From Trema orientale (Eukaryota; Streptophyta; Magnoliopsida; Rosales; Cannabaceae): a stretch of DNA of 64,000 nucleotides. The notes beneath the pieces are model-generated. The model saw only the letters and a program-made list of their open reading frames with translations. It did no database searches and was not told the DNA's origin. The stretch is taken from the NCBI GenBank assembly GCA_002914845.1, contig JXTC01000325.1:260575-324574 (forward strand), in the 5' to 3' direction. The position numbers were made by a program, and so were the translations under genes. Shown here piece after piece: positions 48,002 to 58,449 of the stretch (positions are counted from its first letter, which is position 1; each line of letters begins with the position of its first letter).

Positions 48002-48686
48002 GGCCATGTTTGTTGTGCCGTATTGTATTGTATTGTGATGTATTGTATTAGATTGTATTATTCTATTACAATATTATGTTTGGTTTTGCACTTGTATTAA
48101 GATGTTGTATTAAAAAGTTAATTTTGAAAATACTATTTTTAAAAAATATTTAGAAAAACACCACTTATAAAATTACCACTTTTAAAAAATTTATTTACAA
48201 AAAAAATCACTTTTTATATATAAATTTAGAAAAATACCGCTTTTAAAAATTTATTTAGAAAAATACCACTTTTGAAAAGGATAAAGTGATGTGAGATAGA
48301 AAGTGATGAGAGAGAAATTAAGAACAGAAAAAGTGAGGAGAGTGAGTATTGTACAATATTATATTAAAATTAAAATTATATAATACAGTGTAATACATAC
48401 CTTTTATTCTGTATTAGATAACACTCTTCGTATTGTATTAAATTTTGATGTCGTATTAAATATTACAATACAAAGGTATAACCAAACACAGTATAATATT
48501 ATGTTAAAGTTAAAATTATATAATACAATATAATACATACCTTTTATTCTGTATTAGATAACACTCTTCGTATTGTATTAAATTTTGATGTCGTATTAAA
48601 TATTACAATACAAAAGTATAATCAAACACCGTATTATATTTAATTAATACAATACAAAGTCTTTGTACAGTGTACCAAACATAACC
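48002..48686. mobile_element. Tourist-like MITE with internal tandem duplication
   Basis: The left end GGCCATGTTTGTTGTGCCG pairs imperfectly with the reverse complement of the right end (GGTTATGTTTGGTACACTG). TTA flanks both sides (47999-48001 and 48687-48689), as for PIF/Harbinger MITEs. The interior is built on GTATTGTATT words. A unit of 140 bases is duplicated in tandem (about 48351-48490 and 48491-48630), almost identical. Confidence 0.8.
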
Positions 48687-48689
48687 TTA

Positions 48690-49121
48690 GTCTAATTAGT
48701 GGGCATTGTCCGAGTCAGCGGATCCAAAATGAGGCTAAATTCTTACGTGGCAATTAGCGACACCGTACAGAAACTAAACGATAGTTGAGAAGAACCTCGT
48801 CGTTGTGAACTCCAAACGACGACCTCGTCCATCGTCGGTCGTCAGTGGTCATCGATCACAACAAGTCACAGCTTTCCCTTTTCTTGTTCCTAAAGAAGCT
48901 AATCAGACTTACCCCTTCCACTGAAATCAATTTAAAGCCCAATTCATCAATATTTATAAACTAACCTCCCAACCCAGCCCAAAAAAAAAAAAACACAACA
49001 AAACCCAGCCCCTTCCTTCAATTTTGTTTAAGCGCAATTCGATTCTTTCCTTTATCTTTTGTTTTTGTTTTTTTTTTTTAATTATTAATTTGTGAATTTG
49101 GGTTCTGACAAACAAATAATC
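48690..49121. other. Promoter and 5' leader of the FYVE gene
   Basis: Moderate GC content at 48700-48860 with several CGTCG words, then a pyrimidine-rich leader (TCTTTCCTTTATC) ending at the ATG at 49122. No convincing TATA box was identified. Confidence 0.45.
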
Positions 49122-52100
49122 ATGTTGGAGAAGATTGGGCTGCCACCGAAGCCATCAGTGCGAGGGAACAATTGGGTGGTTGATGCTTCACACTGTCAAG
49201 GATGTTCTTCTCAGTTTACCTTCATCAATCGCAAGGTTTTCACTCTTTCTTTATATATATATGTATATGTATGTGTATATCAGTGTGTTTGATCTAATTT
49301 TCTGTCTTTGAAAAATCTGAATATGTTAAAAAATTATGGGTTCTAACTTCTACTATGAATTTGACCATTATTTAAAGCTAATTTTTGTTCCATAAACGTA
49401 AAGATGGATATTTTGGAGAAACGCACTGTTTCCTGCTTCAGGGGGTTTATAAGATTTTTCGCATTGGAACTAAAGTTTCCCTGATTAACCGATGTGGTTT
49501 CATACTAGTTATTCGTCAGTCTTTTGTTAACTCTTGATGATGATGATGTAAATTTTGGTAAAATCTCAGCATCATTGCCGAAGGTGTGGGGGTTTGTTCT
49601 GCAACAGTTGCACCCAGCAAAGGATGGTTTTACGTGGACAAGGTGATTCGCCTGTGCGAATTTGTGAACCTTGCAAAACTCTAGAGGAGGCGGCACGTTT
49701 CGAAATTCGGTATGGACACAGGAGTAGAGCTGGGAGAGGTATGCTCTTTTGATGACTTTTAGCTTGTTAGTCGATTTGTCATCCCATGAGGCATCAGCCC
49801 TTTTGTGTTGGGTCATTGGTTTTGTGGTGTTTCCTGGTAACCTTTCAAATTTTGGAATCACAGTGTAGGCACCTGCTTTCGTATGATCACTTACTCTATC
49901 ATTTTTGTGGCCATTTTCCTTGTTTAAACTTCTTTCTGTGTTGATGTCACTGATTTTCAATGGCTCGTCCCAATAGTTCATTTGTTAATATCATTCCGAA
50001 GAAATCTTTTGTGTCTTGTGGATGACTATAAGCAAATCAAATTGAAAATTCGGGTGTATAGGAATATTATGAATTATCTTCATGACGTGGAACTTATATT
50101 ATTAAGTGCATTGTCTGTTTTATGTGCTCTCTTTTAGTTTTGACCGGCCATATTTATATGCACCAATGTGCTCTTCAATTGCATAATTTAATGCGGATAA
50201 ATGTGAAGAAAAGAGAGAATATAGACTACTATTATTAGTGATTATTCCTTCTCATTGCTATTTATTCTATTTTTAGGTAGTTTAAAATCGGCATCGAAGC
50301 CTGAGAATGATGTCTTAGACCAGATTCTAAGTAATGATAGAAAGGAAGCTGTAACATCAGGACATGGTTCAAGCAGCAAACAAGTGGCGTCTAGTATTGA
50401 GAGAGCAGGAAGTTTGGATACTGAAGTTGTCAATCTGGATGGGGAGGGAGAAATGCCTAGGAGTCGTTCAATTGATGGGTTTAATCCTTTAATGGTTGAG
50501 AAGGGAGCTACTAGTCCTGATGATTTGCGCCAGCAAGCTTTGGATGAAAAAAAGAAGTATAGACAACTAAAAGGAGAAGGGAAATCTGATGAGGCTTTAA
50601 GAGCCTTTAAAAGAGGAAAGGAGCTTGAAAGACAGGCTGATGCATTGGAGAAAAATCTAAGAAAAAATCGTAGAAAGGTTTCGCTTTCTGGGAACATTGA
50701 AGAGGTCCAGATTAAAGATGATGTTCCTGGAGAATCTAGAAAAAGGAATAGGGTTGGTCATACGGAGGGTAAAGATAAAGATGACCTTGTGGCTGAGCTC
50801 AGAGAACTTGGGTGGTCTGATATGGATCTGCATAATGAAGACAAAAAAGGGCCAAATTTGACTTTGGAAGGTGAACTCTCTTCTCTCCTAGGTGAAATCT
50901 CAGAAAAGACTGGAAAGAACAAGGGTGCTAATTTTACCGACAAAACTCAGGTTGTCGCACATAAAAAGAAAGCTCTTGCACTAAAGCGTGAAGGTAACCT
51001 GGCAGAAGCCAAAGAAGAATTAAAGAAAGCTAAAGTTCTAGAAAAGCAACTCGAAGAACAGGAACTTCTTGCTGAGGCTGAAGATTCTGATGATGAGCTT
51101 TCAGAATTGATCCGTAGTATGGGCAACGATAAACAAGATCAGTTTTCGAATCTATTTGAGCAAGGACATGATTTTGATTTTGGCAGTCTTGTAGGTGCTG
51201 CTCATGATCAGATTATTGATGGTAGTTTTGATGTGACAGATGAGGATATGGAGGACCCACAGATAGCGGCTGATTTGAAATCATTAGGATGGATGGAAGA
51301 TTCTGAAAATTCTGAAAGCATTAATCCTCAGTTTGTTTCGGTTGACAGGGAAGCAATATTAAATGAAATCCTATCATTGAAAAGAGAGGCTGTGAATCAG
51401 AAACGGGCAGGTAATATTTCAGAGGCAATGAGTATACTAAAGAAGGCAAAACTACTTGAAAGGGACCTTGGAAGCTTTGAGCCTCAAGAAGGAAAAGTTG
51501 CAAAGGATCCTCCCACAGTTCAGAAAGATTCAGTTGATCTAGTTGCTGATAAATCATCTGTGGTAAGTGACGAAAATATAAATGCAAAGAAAGACATGGA
51601 CTCCAAATTTGCACCAAAGAGTAAATTACTGATTCAGAAAGAACTTTTGGGCTTGAAAAAGAAGGCTCTTGCATTAAGAAGGGAAGGGCGGTTTGATGAG
51701 GCTGAAGAAGAATTAAAGAAAGGCAAGAGTCTTGAGCATCAGCTTGAAGAGATGGAGAAGGCTTTGAATATGAAGACCGTGTCTGTGGCCGTTCATGACA
51801 AGGATCCGAATTTGGTATATGAGCATCGTGATTTCTCTAACACTCTGCATATTGGAGAAGAGAGGGAAGAAGACGTAACTGATCAAGATATGCATGACCC
51901 AACTTATCTTTCTCTTCTAAGGAATTTAGGTTGGATAGATGAAGACAATGGCCTAGCAAACATTTCATCGGAATCTCATAAAAGAAATGATAATATTAAT
52001 GCCAGTGGATCCTCTGTACCTCAGTCTGCACCCCCTTTCACTGTTGCGGGACCAAGAAGAAGCAGAGCTGAAATGCAAAAGGAGCTCTTGGGTCTAAAAA

Positions 52101-53935
52101 GGAAAGCCCTGGCCTTGAGGCGCCAAGGAGAAAGGGAGGAGGCAGAAGAAGTGCTGAGAATGGCAAAAGCTCTAGAGGCCCAGATGGCAGAGATGGAGTT
52201 ACCAGGAAAAGAATTTCAACTTAGTACACACAAAGAAAATGTTATTAAATCTACTCTTGAGAGTGAAGATAAGGAAGGTGATGCAGGGGCTGTCACAGAA
52301 CAGGATATGCATGACCCAGCAATGCTATCAATGCTGAAGACTTTGGGGTGGAATGATGAAGAACAAGAAGCTGCAACCATGCATGATAAACGTAAAGAAA
52401 ATGCTTCTAATTCCGATTCTGATGGCACATCTCTAATTCAATCTTCTCCTCTAATTGTTGTTCCTGCACGAAAAAGTAAAGGTGAAATACAAAGAGAACT
52501 TTTAAATTTGAAACGAAAGGCCCTTGCACTGAGACGGAAAGGAGAAACTGAAGAGGCTGAGGAATTGCTGAAGAATGCAAAGGTTTTAGAGTCTGAAATG
52601 GAAGAACTGGAAGCCCTAAAACAGGAAAAGTTGCATGAAGCATTAAAGGATGATAAACATGAGAGTTTTGGATCACTGGTGAACCAAGAAAAGAACGGAA
52701 ATCAAAGGGGCGATGTGGAAAAAATCAGGGTGATGTCCAAAGAAATATCGGGGCGAAGTGACAAATTTGTTGAATCGTCAATTGATATAGGAAGTATGGG
52801 AAGTGACACTGCCAATCATTCATTACAAAATTCGGATATTTCAATTCCTCTTAACTTGCAGCTAATTGAAGGAGGCCAAACAATATTAGGGGACATGGGA
52901 CCTCTAAACCGCAAAGGAGTAGATGGCACTAGTGTTCCTCCAGCTGTTGGTTCAATGAACTTGATGGATTTGTCGACAGGAGATGACTGGAGAGGTTCCC
53001 AAATGTCTGCTGAAAAACAAACGGATGCATTAAATTATAGTTCTGATGGTTCCTTTCTTTTTAGTTCTCCTATTCAGTCACAAAGGTTTACAAGCTCTGA
53101 GGGGAACATGACAAGAGAAGATGATATGAAAAGTGAAAAAAAAATAAGTGTGGCTCCCAAAGATGAGAAGCCACAATTTGCGGATACTAGCAAGGAACAT
53201 GCTTCTCAGATCAATGAAACTGCCCTTAAGCAAGATATTTTGGCTCTTAAGAGGAAGGCAGTTGCTTTAAAGAGAGGAGGGAAACTGGCAGAAGCTCGGG
53301 AGGAACTTCGACAAGCAAAGTTGTTGGAGAAGCATCTTGAGAAAGACAATGCCAAATCCAAAACTAATCCGACATTCGAGTTGGTTTCTACATCCAGTGT
53401 TCCTTCTGTTGTTCAAAAGAATGCTGGTTCATCAAACATCACACCAAAACCAATTTCCAGTCGTGACCGATTCAAGTTGCAACAGGAGTCCCTCGCTCAC
53501 AAGCGCCAGGCTTTGAAGCTGCGAAGAGAGGGTAGGGCTGAAGAAGCAGAAGCTGAGTTTGAATTGGCTAAGAAATTGGAGACCCAGTTGGAGGAGTTGT
53601 CTGCTCATGATTCCATCCATTCAAGTGTTGGGGCAGAGCTAGAGAATGATGTGGGTGTTGAGGATTTTCTTGATCCTCAGCTTTTGTCTGCTTTGAAAGC
53701 AATTGGAATAGAAGATGCTAACGCGGTATCACGGGTTCCTGACAGATCACAATCTTCAAAAACTAATGTTGATAAGAGTGAAAACCCTAACCAAGAGAGA
53801 ATTCAACTGGAAGAACAGATAAAGACCGAGAAGGTAAAGGCATTAAACTTGAAACGGGCAGGAAAGCAAGCTGAGGCCTTGGATGCCCTTCGGAATGCCA
53901 AACTTCTTGAAAAGAAGCTAAATTCCTTGGCCTGA
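49122..53935 (+). CDS. FYVE zinc-finger protein with nine charged helical repeats
   Basis: Three exons join to 1313 residues: 49122-49235, 49570-49738, 50277-53935 (GT-AG, phases 0 and 1). The ATG at 49122 is chosen over the in-frame upstream codon at 49092 because it gives the natural MLEKIGLPPKPS start. The FYVE domain is complete: WVVD (18-21), RKHHCR (37-42) across splice 1, RIC (68-70) and all eight zinc cysteines (25, 28, 41, 44, 49, 52, 70, 73). From family knowledge FYVE domains bind PI3P on endosomes. The rest is highly charged, with nine repeats of type LKRKALALRRxGxxEEAEexLkxAKxLExxLeelE, at about 50545, 50952, 51370, 51646, 52086, 52500, 53238, 53490 and 53822. Between them lie five acidic motifs like DQDMHDPxxLSxLKxLGWxDE. 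There is no catalytic or membrane segment. A scaffold role at endosomes is inferred. Plants have proteins with the same N-terminus, but I give no symbol. Confidence 0.93.
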
Positions 53936-55215
53936 ATTCCTTTGCTTTTGCAGTCACAGTTTGAGCTGGAAAATCTGCCTTGTATTAGCGCAGGTAACTC
54001 CGTGAATCAGGTATGTTAGAGGTAAATAGCTGCTAAGCAGTACTAAGCTAGAGATATCTAGTCCATTGCAAGTACATATACTGTTTCTTGAAGAAATGCG
54101 GTATTAAATGGTGAAATAGCAGATTACTTGTTGCAAACCTGTTCGTCTTAAAACCTGTTCTTATTTTTAAGACTTTTGCATTTTTGTTGAAGCTGTAATG
54201 GCTGGAGAAATTATTTCTTATCAATGTCCTTTGTTTTGTGCTTGATAAGGCTCAAGTTCGTCAATCTGAATTGATAAATTTATATATACATATATATTTC
54301 TATATATAAGTTCTACAAAAGGCATAAGATGCTTTAGTGTCGTGGAAGGGGAAAAAGGGTTAATACTTAATATCACCTGGGGTCCCAGTCTTTACCAGAC
54401 GAATTACTTAAGTCCCCTTTTTTTTTTGGGTAGCTTTTAACTTCCTAAACTTACAATTTGGTATCACGTTAGTCCTTCCTACGTTCTGTTTGTTTTGGCT
54501 GTTAAATATCACCTGCATTGCACGTGATCCATTGGCCAAGGGTATTAGGCGGAATAAAGCTTCAGGGTGATCCATGGCAGTCGCTCAGCAACATATTCAT
54601 GGATCAGTTCATCATTTCAGCATTATTCTTATATTTCGTTTCGCCTTTTAATACTTGGCTTCTTAAAGGAACCAAGTCAAGGGCTCTCCTTGTTCTTAGC
54701 TGCAATTAGCGATTTTTTTTTCTTTTTTTCCAGCTTTTTTAGCTTTTTGTTTTTTCTTTCTTGGGTTTGGATTCTGAAGGAAAAAATGTTTCTAGTGTCT
54801 GATAAAAATGGCAAAACCTAATCGGTTGTAAATGGATTTCACAGTGGCCACGGACGCTTTTCTAATAATTTGAAGTTGAAAATATTTGGGGGTCCTACTA
54901 TGCATTCTGCAATTCTTGCCTCACAAAATTAATTTTCTCTGTCCTTTATTTTATGCTTAAAAATCTCTCTTCAGCTTAAATTCCAGATAAACGTTTGATA
55001 TTGATTGATTGGCCACTATTTAGCTGAAATATTGTTTGAATTTTAACCAAGCCTTTCTTTTCTCATTGCATTTTTTGAGTGGAATAGAAAATCTAAGAAA
55101 GGAAGCTCCCACTTTGACCCTTACAGTAAGTCTTTTACCCCAAGCAAGCAAGAAAGATGTGATAACTTCAACAATTTCATGGCTCCTCTATTTGTCCGTA
55201 TACATATATATACTA
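53936..55215. other. FYVE gene 3' region and intergenic DNA
   Basis: Likely 3' untranslated region to about 54240, then intergenic sequence with poly-T tracts. Short frames (54518-54821, 55036-55230) show no domain. Confidence 0.5.
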
Positions 55216-55220
55216 ACTAG

Positions 55221-55378
55221 TTGGGCATGAATGTAATCCCGTTGGAGGACCAGTCCTGTTTATATTTTGACCAACACAGGTCATGTTCTGACCAACACAG
55301 ATTAGTTATAATATGATTTGTATTGGCCAAAACATGAACGAAATTGGTCCCCTTGAGGGGACTACATCCGTGGCTTAC
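55221..55378. mobile_element. Fold-back MITE-like element
   Basis: The two halves are imperfect inverted repeats: GAATGTAATCCC..GGAGGACCA..TTTTGACCAACACA on the left pairs with the complement of TGTATTGGCCAAAA..TGGTCCCC..GGGGACTACATCC on the right. ACTAG occurs directly on both sides (55216-55220 and 55379-55383) as a possible target duplication. No coding. Confidence 0.7.
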
Positions 55379-55552
55379 ACTAGTATATATATATATATAC
55401 TAGTATAGTAACATGTGCCTGATGTCCCGCTAGTAGTGTAAAAATTTAGACTAAAAAATAAAATGAAGATTTGATATCAATACGTGTTCCTTAAAATAAT
55501 AAATTTTTAATTATTTAAAATACTTGTTTTTATTCGGAATAAGTCGAAAGAT

Positions 55553-55654
55553 GTTAGAAAAGAAACAATAAACGTGTACAACTAATAATTATCACACATA
55601 GTAGTTAGAAAAGAAGTAATAAACATGTACAATTAATAATTATCACACATAGTC
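55553..55654. repeat. Tandem duplication of about 51 bases
   Basis: GTTAGAAAAGAAACAATAAA and the bases that follow (to TATCACACATAGT) repeat from 55604 with a few changes. It immediately precedes the SINE at 55655. Confidence 0.75.
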
Positions 55655-55767
55655 ACGAGTAGTTCGTGCGGTAAAAGCTTCTCTTATGAGAAGCAAGGGG
55701 AGTGGGGTTCGATCCTCATCCTCCTCTCTCTTCCATGCTAATTTAACTGATGTACTCCAAAAAAAAT
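55655..55767 (+). repeat. tRNA-derived SINE (second, different family)
   Basis: An A-box-like TAGTTCGTGCGG (55660-55671) and a good B-box GGTTCGATCC (55706-55715) at tRNA-like spacing are followed by a CT-rich tail that ends in an A-run (55758-55767). It does not complete a tRNA fold. The head differs from the SINE at 22284, so a separate family is likely. Confidence 0.65.
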
Positions 55768-56982
55768 AGGCTTTTCTTTTACCAAAACGTGTACTTTATC
55801 TGTACTTTATCCTTTATAAAAAATAAATGACTGTTGACCAATATATTTACGGTATACCAATTATCAATCAAAACTGAAAAAAAGAAAAAGAAAAAGAAAA
55901 TAACATAAGCACTTGGAGGACAGACTCGTTAAGCGAGATATAGATATATTCAATTGGGTTCCTTATATGGTGAGATTTAATTTACCTCTATGAAAATTAT
56001 ACTCTAAAATTTTCCCCAAATGTTTTTACCCTAAATAAACAAGAAAACAACCATGGATTTCTTGAAATTTTATTCCACCTAATACCCTTGGGCAATGAAT
56101 CACATGTTATTTCACAGCCCAAATAGATGGAAATTGTGAAGGACTAACGGGAGACTAAATTGTAAGTTAGAAGAGCTAAAGGCTACCAAAAAAAAAAAAA
56201 GGACAAGACTTATTAAGTAATACATTGGGTAAAGATCGGGGACTCTAGGTGATATTAACCCAAAAAAAAAAAAATCATTTTTTCCCCTTAATTTTTTTTT
56301 TAAAAAAAAAACTATGAATGCTAGACTTTCTTGTAAAAATGCCAAAAAAAGCAATCATTCAAAGCAAAAAAAAAAAAAAAAAAAAAGGAAAAAAAAGGAA
56401 GAAGGAGAAGAAAAAGAAGCAACTAATTTAAGCCTAGTCTAAATCAAGACTAATGACGGATATTAACTGAGCTGATGGCGATCATCAAATATCATAACAC
56501 CGATTTTTTTTTTTTTTCTTAAGGGAAGTTGAAGCTATAATTCCAAAATACTATTAGATAAGAGTCCATTAAAAAAAGAGAGATAGAGAGAGAGAGAAAA
56601 AAAAAAGTACAATACCAATTAGTATATGTTGTATTTTGAATTAATTCAAATTTCAAGTTACTCAAAGACTACTATTATCTATGAATCCTCTAATATCCAA
56701 CTATTAATAATTTAGTCCCTAGTCTCCATAATTAAAGTAAGGATTATGATAAAACTGGTTTTATCATATTTAGATTTTAAAATCCAATCAATTTAACAGT
56801 TGAAATTTAAGAAATTATGAATGGAATGTATAGAGGAAAATAAATAATTTAATGATCTAGATAGAGAGATTATAGTGCCAAATCTTAGGTCGAAGGAGAA
56901 GTACTAAATGTAGTCTTTCTTTTTTCTGAAGTTCTACTTTAAGACATAAGAGTGTAAAAGAGATTACATTTAACACTCCTCT
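55768..56982. other. Intergenic DNA rich in homopolymers
   Basis: Contains long A-runs (56188-56200, 56261-56272, 56367-56386), poly-T runs and a GA microsatellite (56578-56609). No gene seen. Confidence 0.5.
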
Positions 56983-57328
56983 ATGTCAAAATAAGTTAGA
57001 ACTTAGGGTTAAAATCAAATAGAAATACTTTAACGTTATCATCGACTTTGAGTTTTAACAATTATTTTTTACATCTCTAATTAGGTTGAGAACTCACAAA
57101 GTGTATGTGATGTAGACGAAACGCTGGTGGTGGATGTCCTTTAAAGTTTTTCTTTATGTCAAAATAAGTTAGAACTTAGGGTTAAAGTCAAATAGAAATA
57201 CTTTAACGTTATCATCGACTTTGAGTTTTAACAATTATTTTTTATATCTCTAATTAGGTTGAGAACTCACAAAGTGTATATGATGTAGATGAAACGCTGG
57301 TGGTGGATGTCCTTTAAAGTTTTTCTTT
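56983..57328. repeat. Tandem duplication, 173-base unit
   Basis: Two adjacent, nearly identical copies start ATGTCAAAATAAGTTAGAAC at 56983 and 57156. Each contains AACGTTATCATCGACTTTGA and GAAACGCTGGTGGTGGATGT. A few point differences separate them, so the duplication is fairly recent. It abuts the LTR fragment at 57338. Confidence 0.9.
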
Positions 57329-57337
57329 ATGACTTAG

Positions 57338-58449
57338 TATCACGACCAGAAATCCAAAGTCGTAGTTTTTAGTAATTCCAAAATTCCAGTAATTTTTAGT
57401 AATTTTAAGTTGTAATAGTAATAAACAGCGATTTTCAAAATTTCAGAAAATAAAATAGTTAGAATTTTTAAGTTTTAGTCCTTAAAAGTAAGTAAATTTT
57501 AAATTAGGAATCTCATTAGTTTTAATTTCTTGAGAAAACATACACTTAAAATTTAGATGAATTACATTTAAATTATTTAGAAACTTTTTATTTAAAATCA
57601 TAAATTTTGGTAAAATGAGTCTAATTAAAACCTTAGGTCCAAAGTTCAAATAATTCACGTAAAATCAATTGTAGTTTAAAATATTCACTTTAGTAACAAA
57701 ATCATCCTCATACATCCACTTAGTAAATAAACTAATTTGGCTAAATATATGTACAAGGAAAAGAAATCAAACAGGATATAGACACTCACCAGGCAATAGG
57801 AACAAGATTGTAGGCACAAGTCAAGCAGCTTGTCTAACCATTGAGACCACTACCTCAAATATACAAATACCTAAAAATGGGAGAAAGTAGGGGGGTTGAG
57901 CACATGAATGCTCAGTAAATATTCAATTAAATGTTTTTAACCAGTGTAAATATTTACTTTCAAGGTCTTGCATTGTCAGTAAAATATTCAAATAGTTTTC
58001 AGAAATCCAATTGAAAATATTATCCAAAAGTTTAAATATTCTAAATCATTATAAAATGTCATCTCAAATCAAAATTATTTTTCAAAGGTTCAAACATTCT
58101 AAACCTTTGTAAAACATTACATCAAATCCAATACATATCTATTCAAGTCAAGCACATAACCGGTAATACAATCAATGACATGTCTAAGCCACCAAAGACT
58201 GGTGACTGTAAGTATGCAATATAGTGTGAGCCACTCAAATGGGTAACTGCATATATGTAATGTATTCAAGTCATTTGAGCACCCTACATAGGGTACCGTA
58301 AGTCCGAGCACCCTGAATGCGTATCGTAAGTCCGAGCACCCAGTAGGGGTACCATAAGTCCGTCGGCCACGTAGGTGCAATGAATGTATGCAATGCTAAA
58401 TGGATGATAGGAGTGAGAATATATACTATTTTCCACAAAATACCAAAAT
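57338..58449 (-). mobile_element. Ty3-type LTR fragment, cut by the next insertion
   Basis: Starts TATCACGACCAGAAATCC, a decayed TGT(C/T)ACGAC LTR terminus. It carries the GTAAGTCCGAGCACCC-type tract (58290-58360) also seen in the LTRs at 15068-18829. It stops exactly where the LTR of the Ty3 element at 58450 begins, so that element inserted into it. The 87- and 63-codon minus-strand frames here are chance products of the GTCCGAGCACCC repeats. Confidence 0.65.

Noticed and set aside
50242-53620. Several minus-strand frames of 60-151 codons
   Set aside because: They are antisense shadows of the long FYVE-protein exon, whose biased codon use keeps the opposite strand open.
57900-58440. Repeated GTAAGTCCGAGCACCC words suggesting a CRISPR-like or spaced repeat
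   Set aside because: Spacing is irregular, and the same words occur in the other Ty3-type LTRs. They are part of LTR sequence in a plant genome, not an array.
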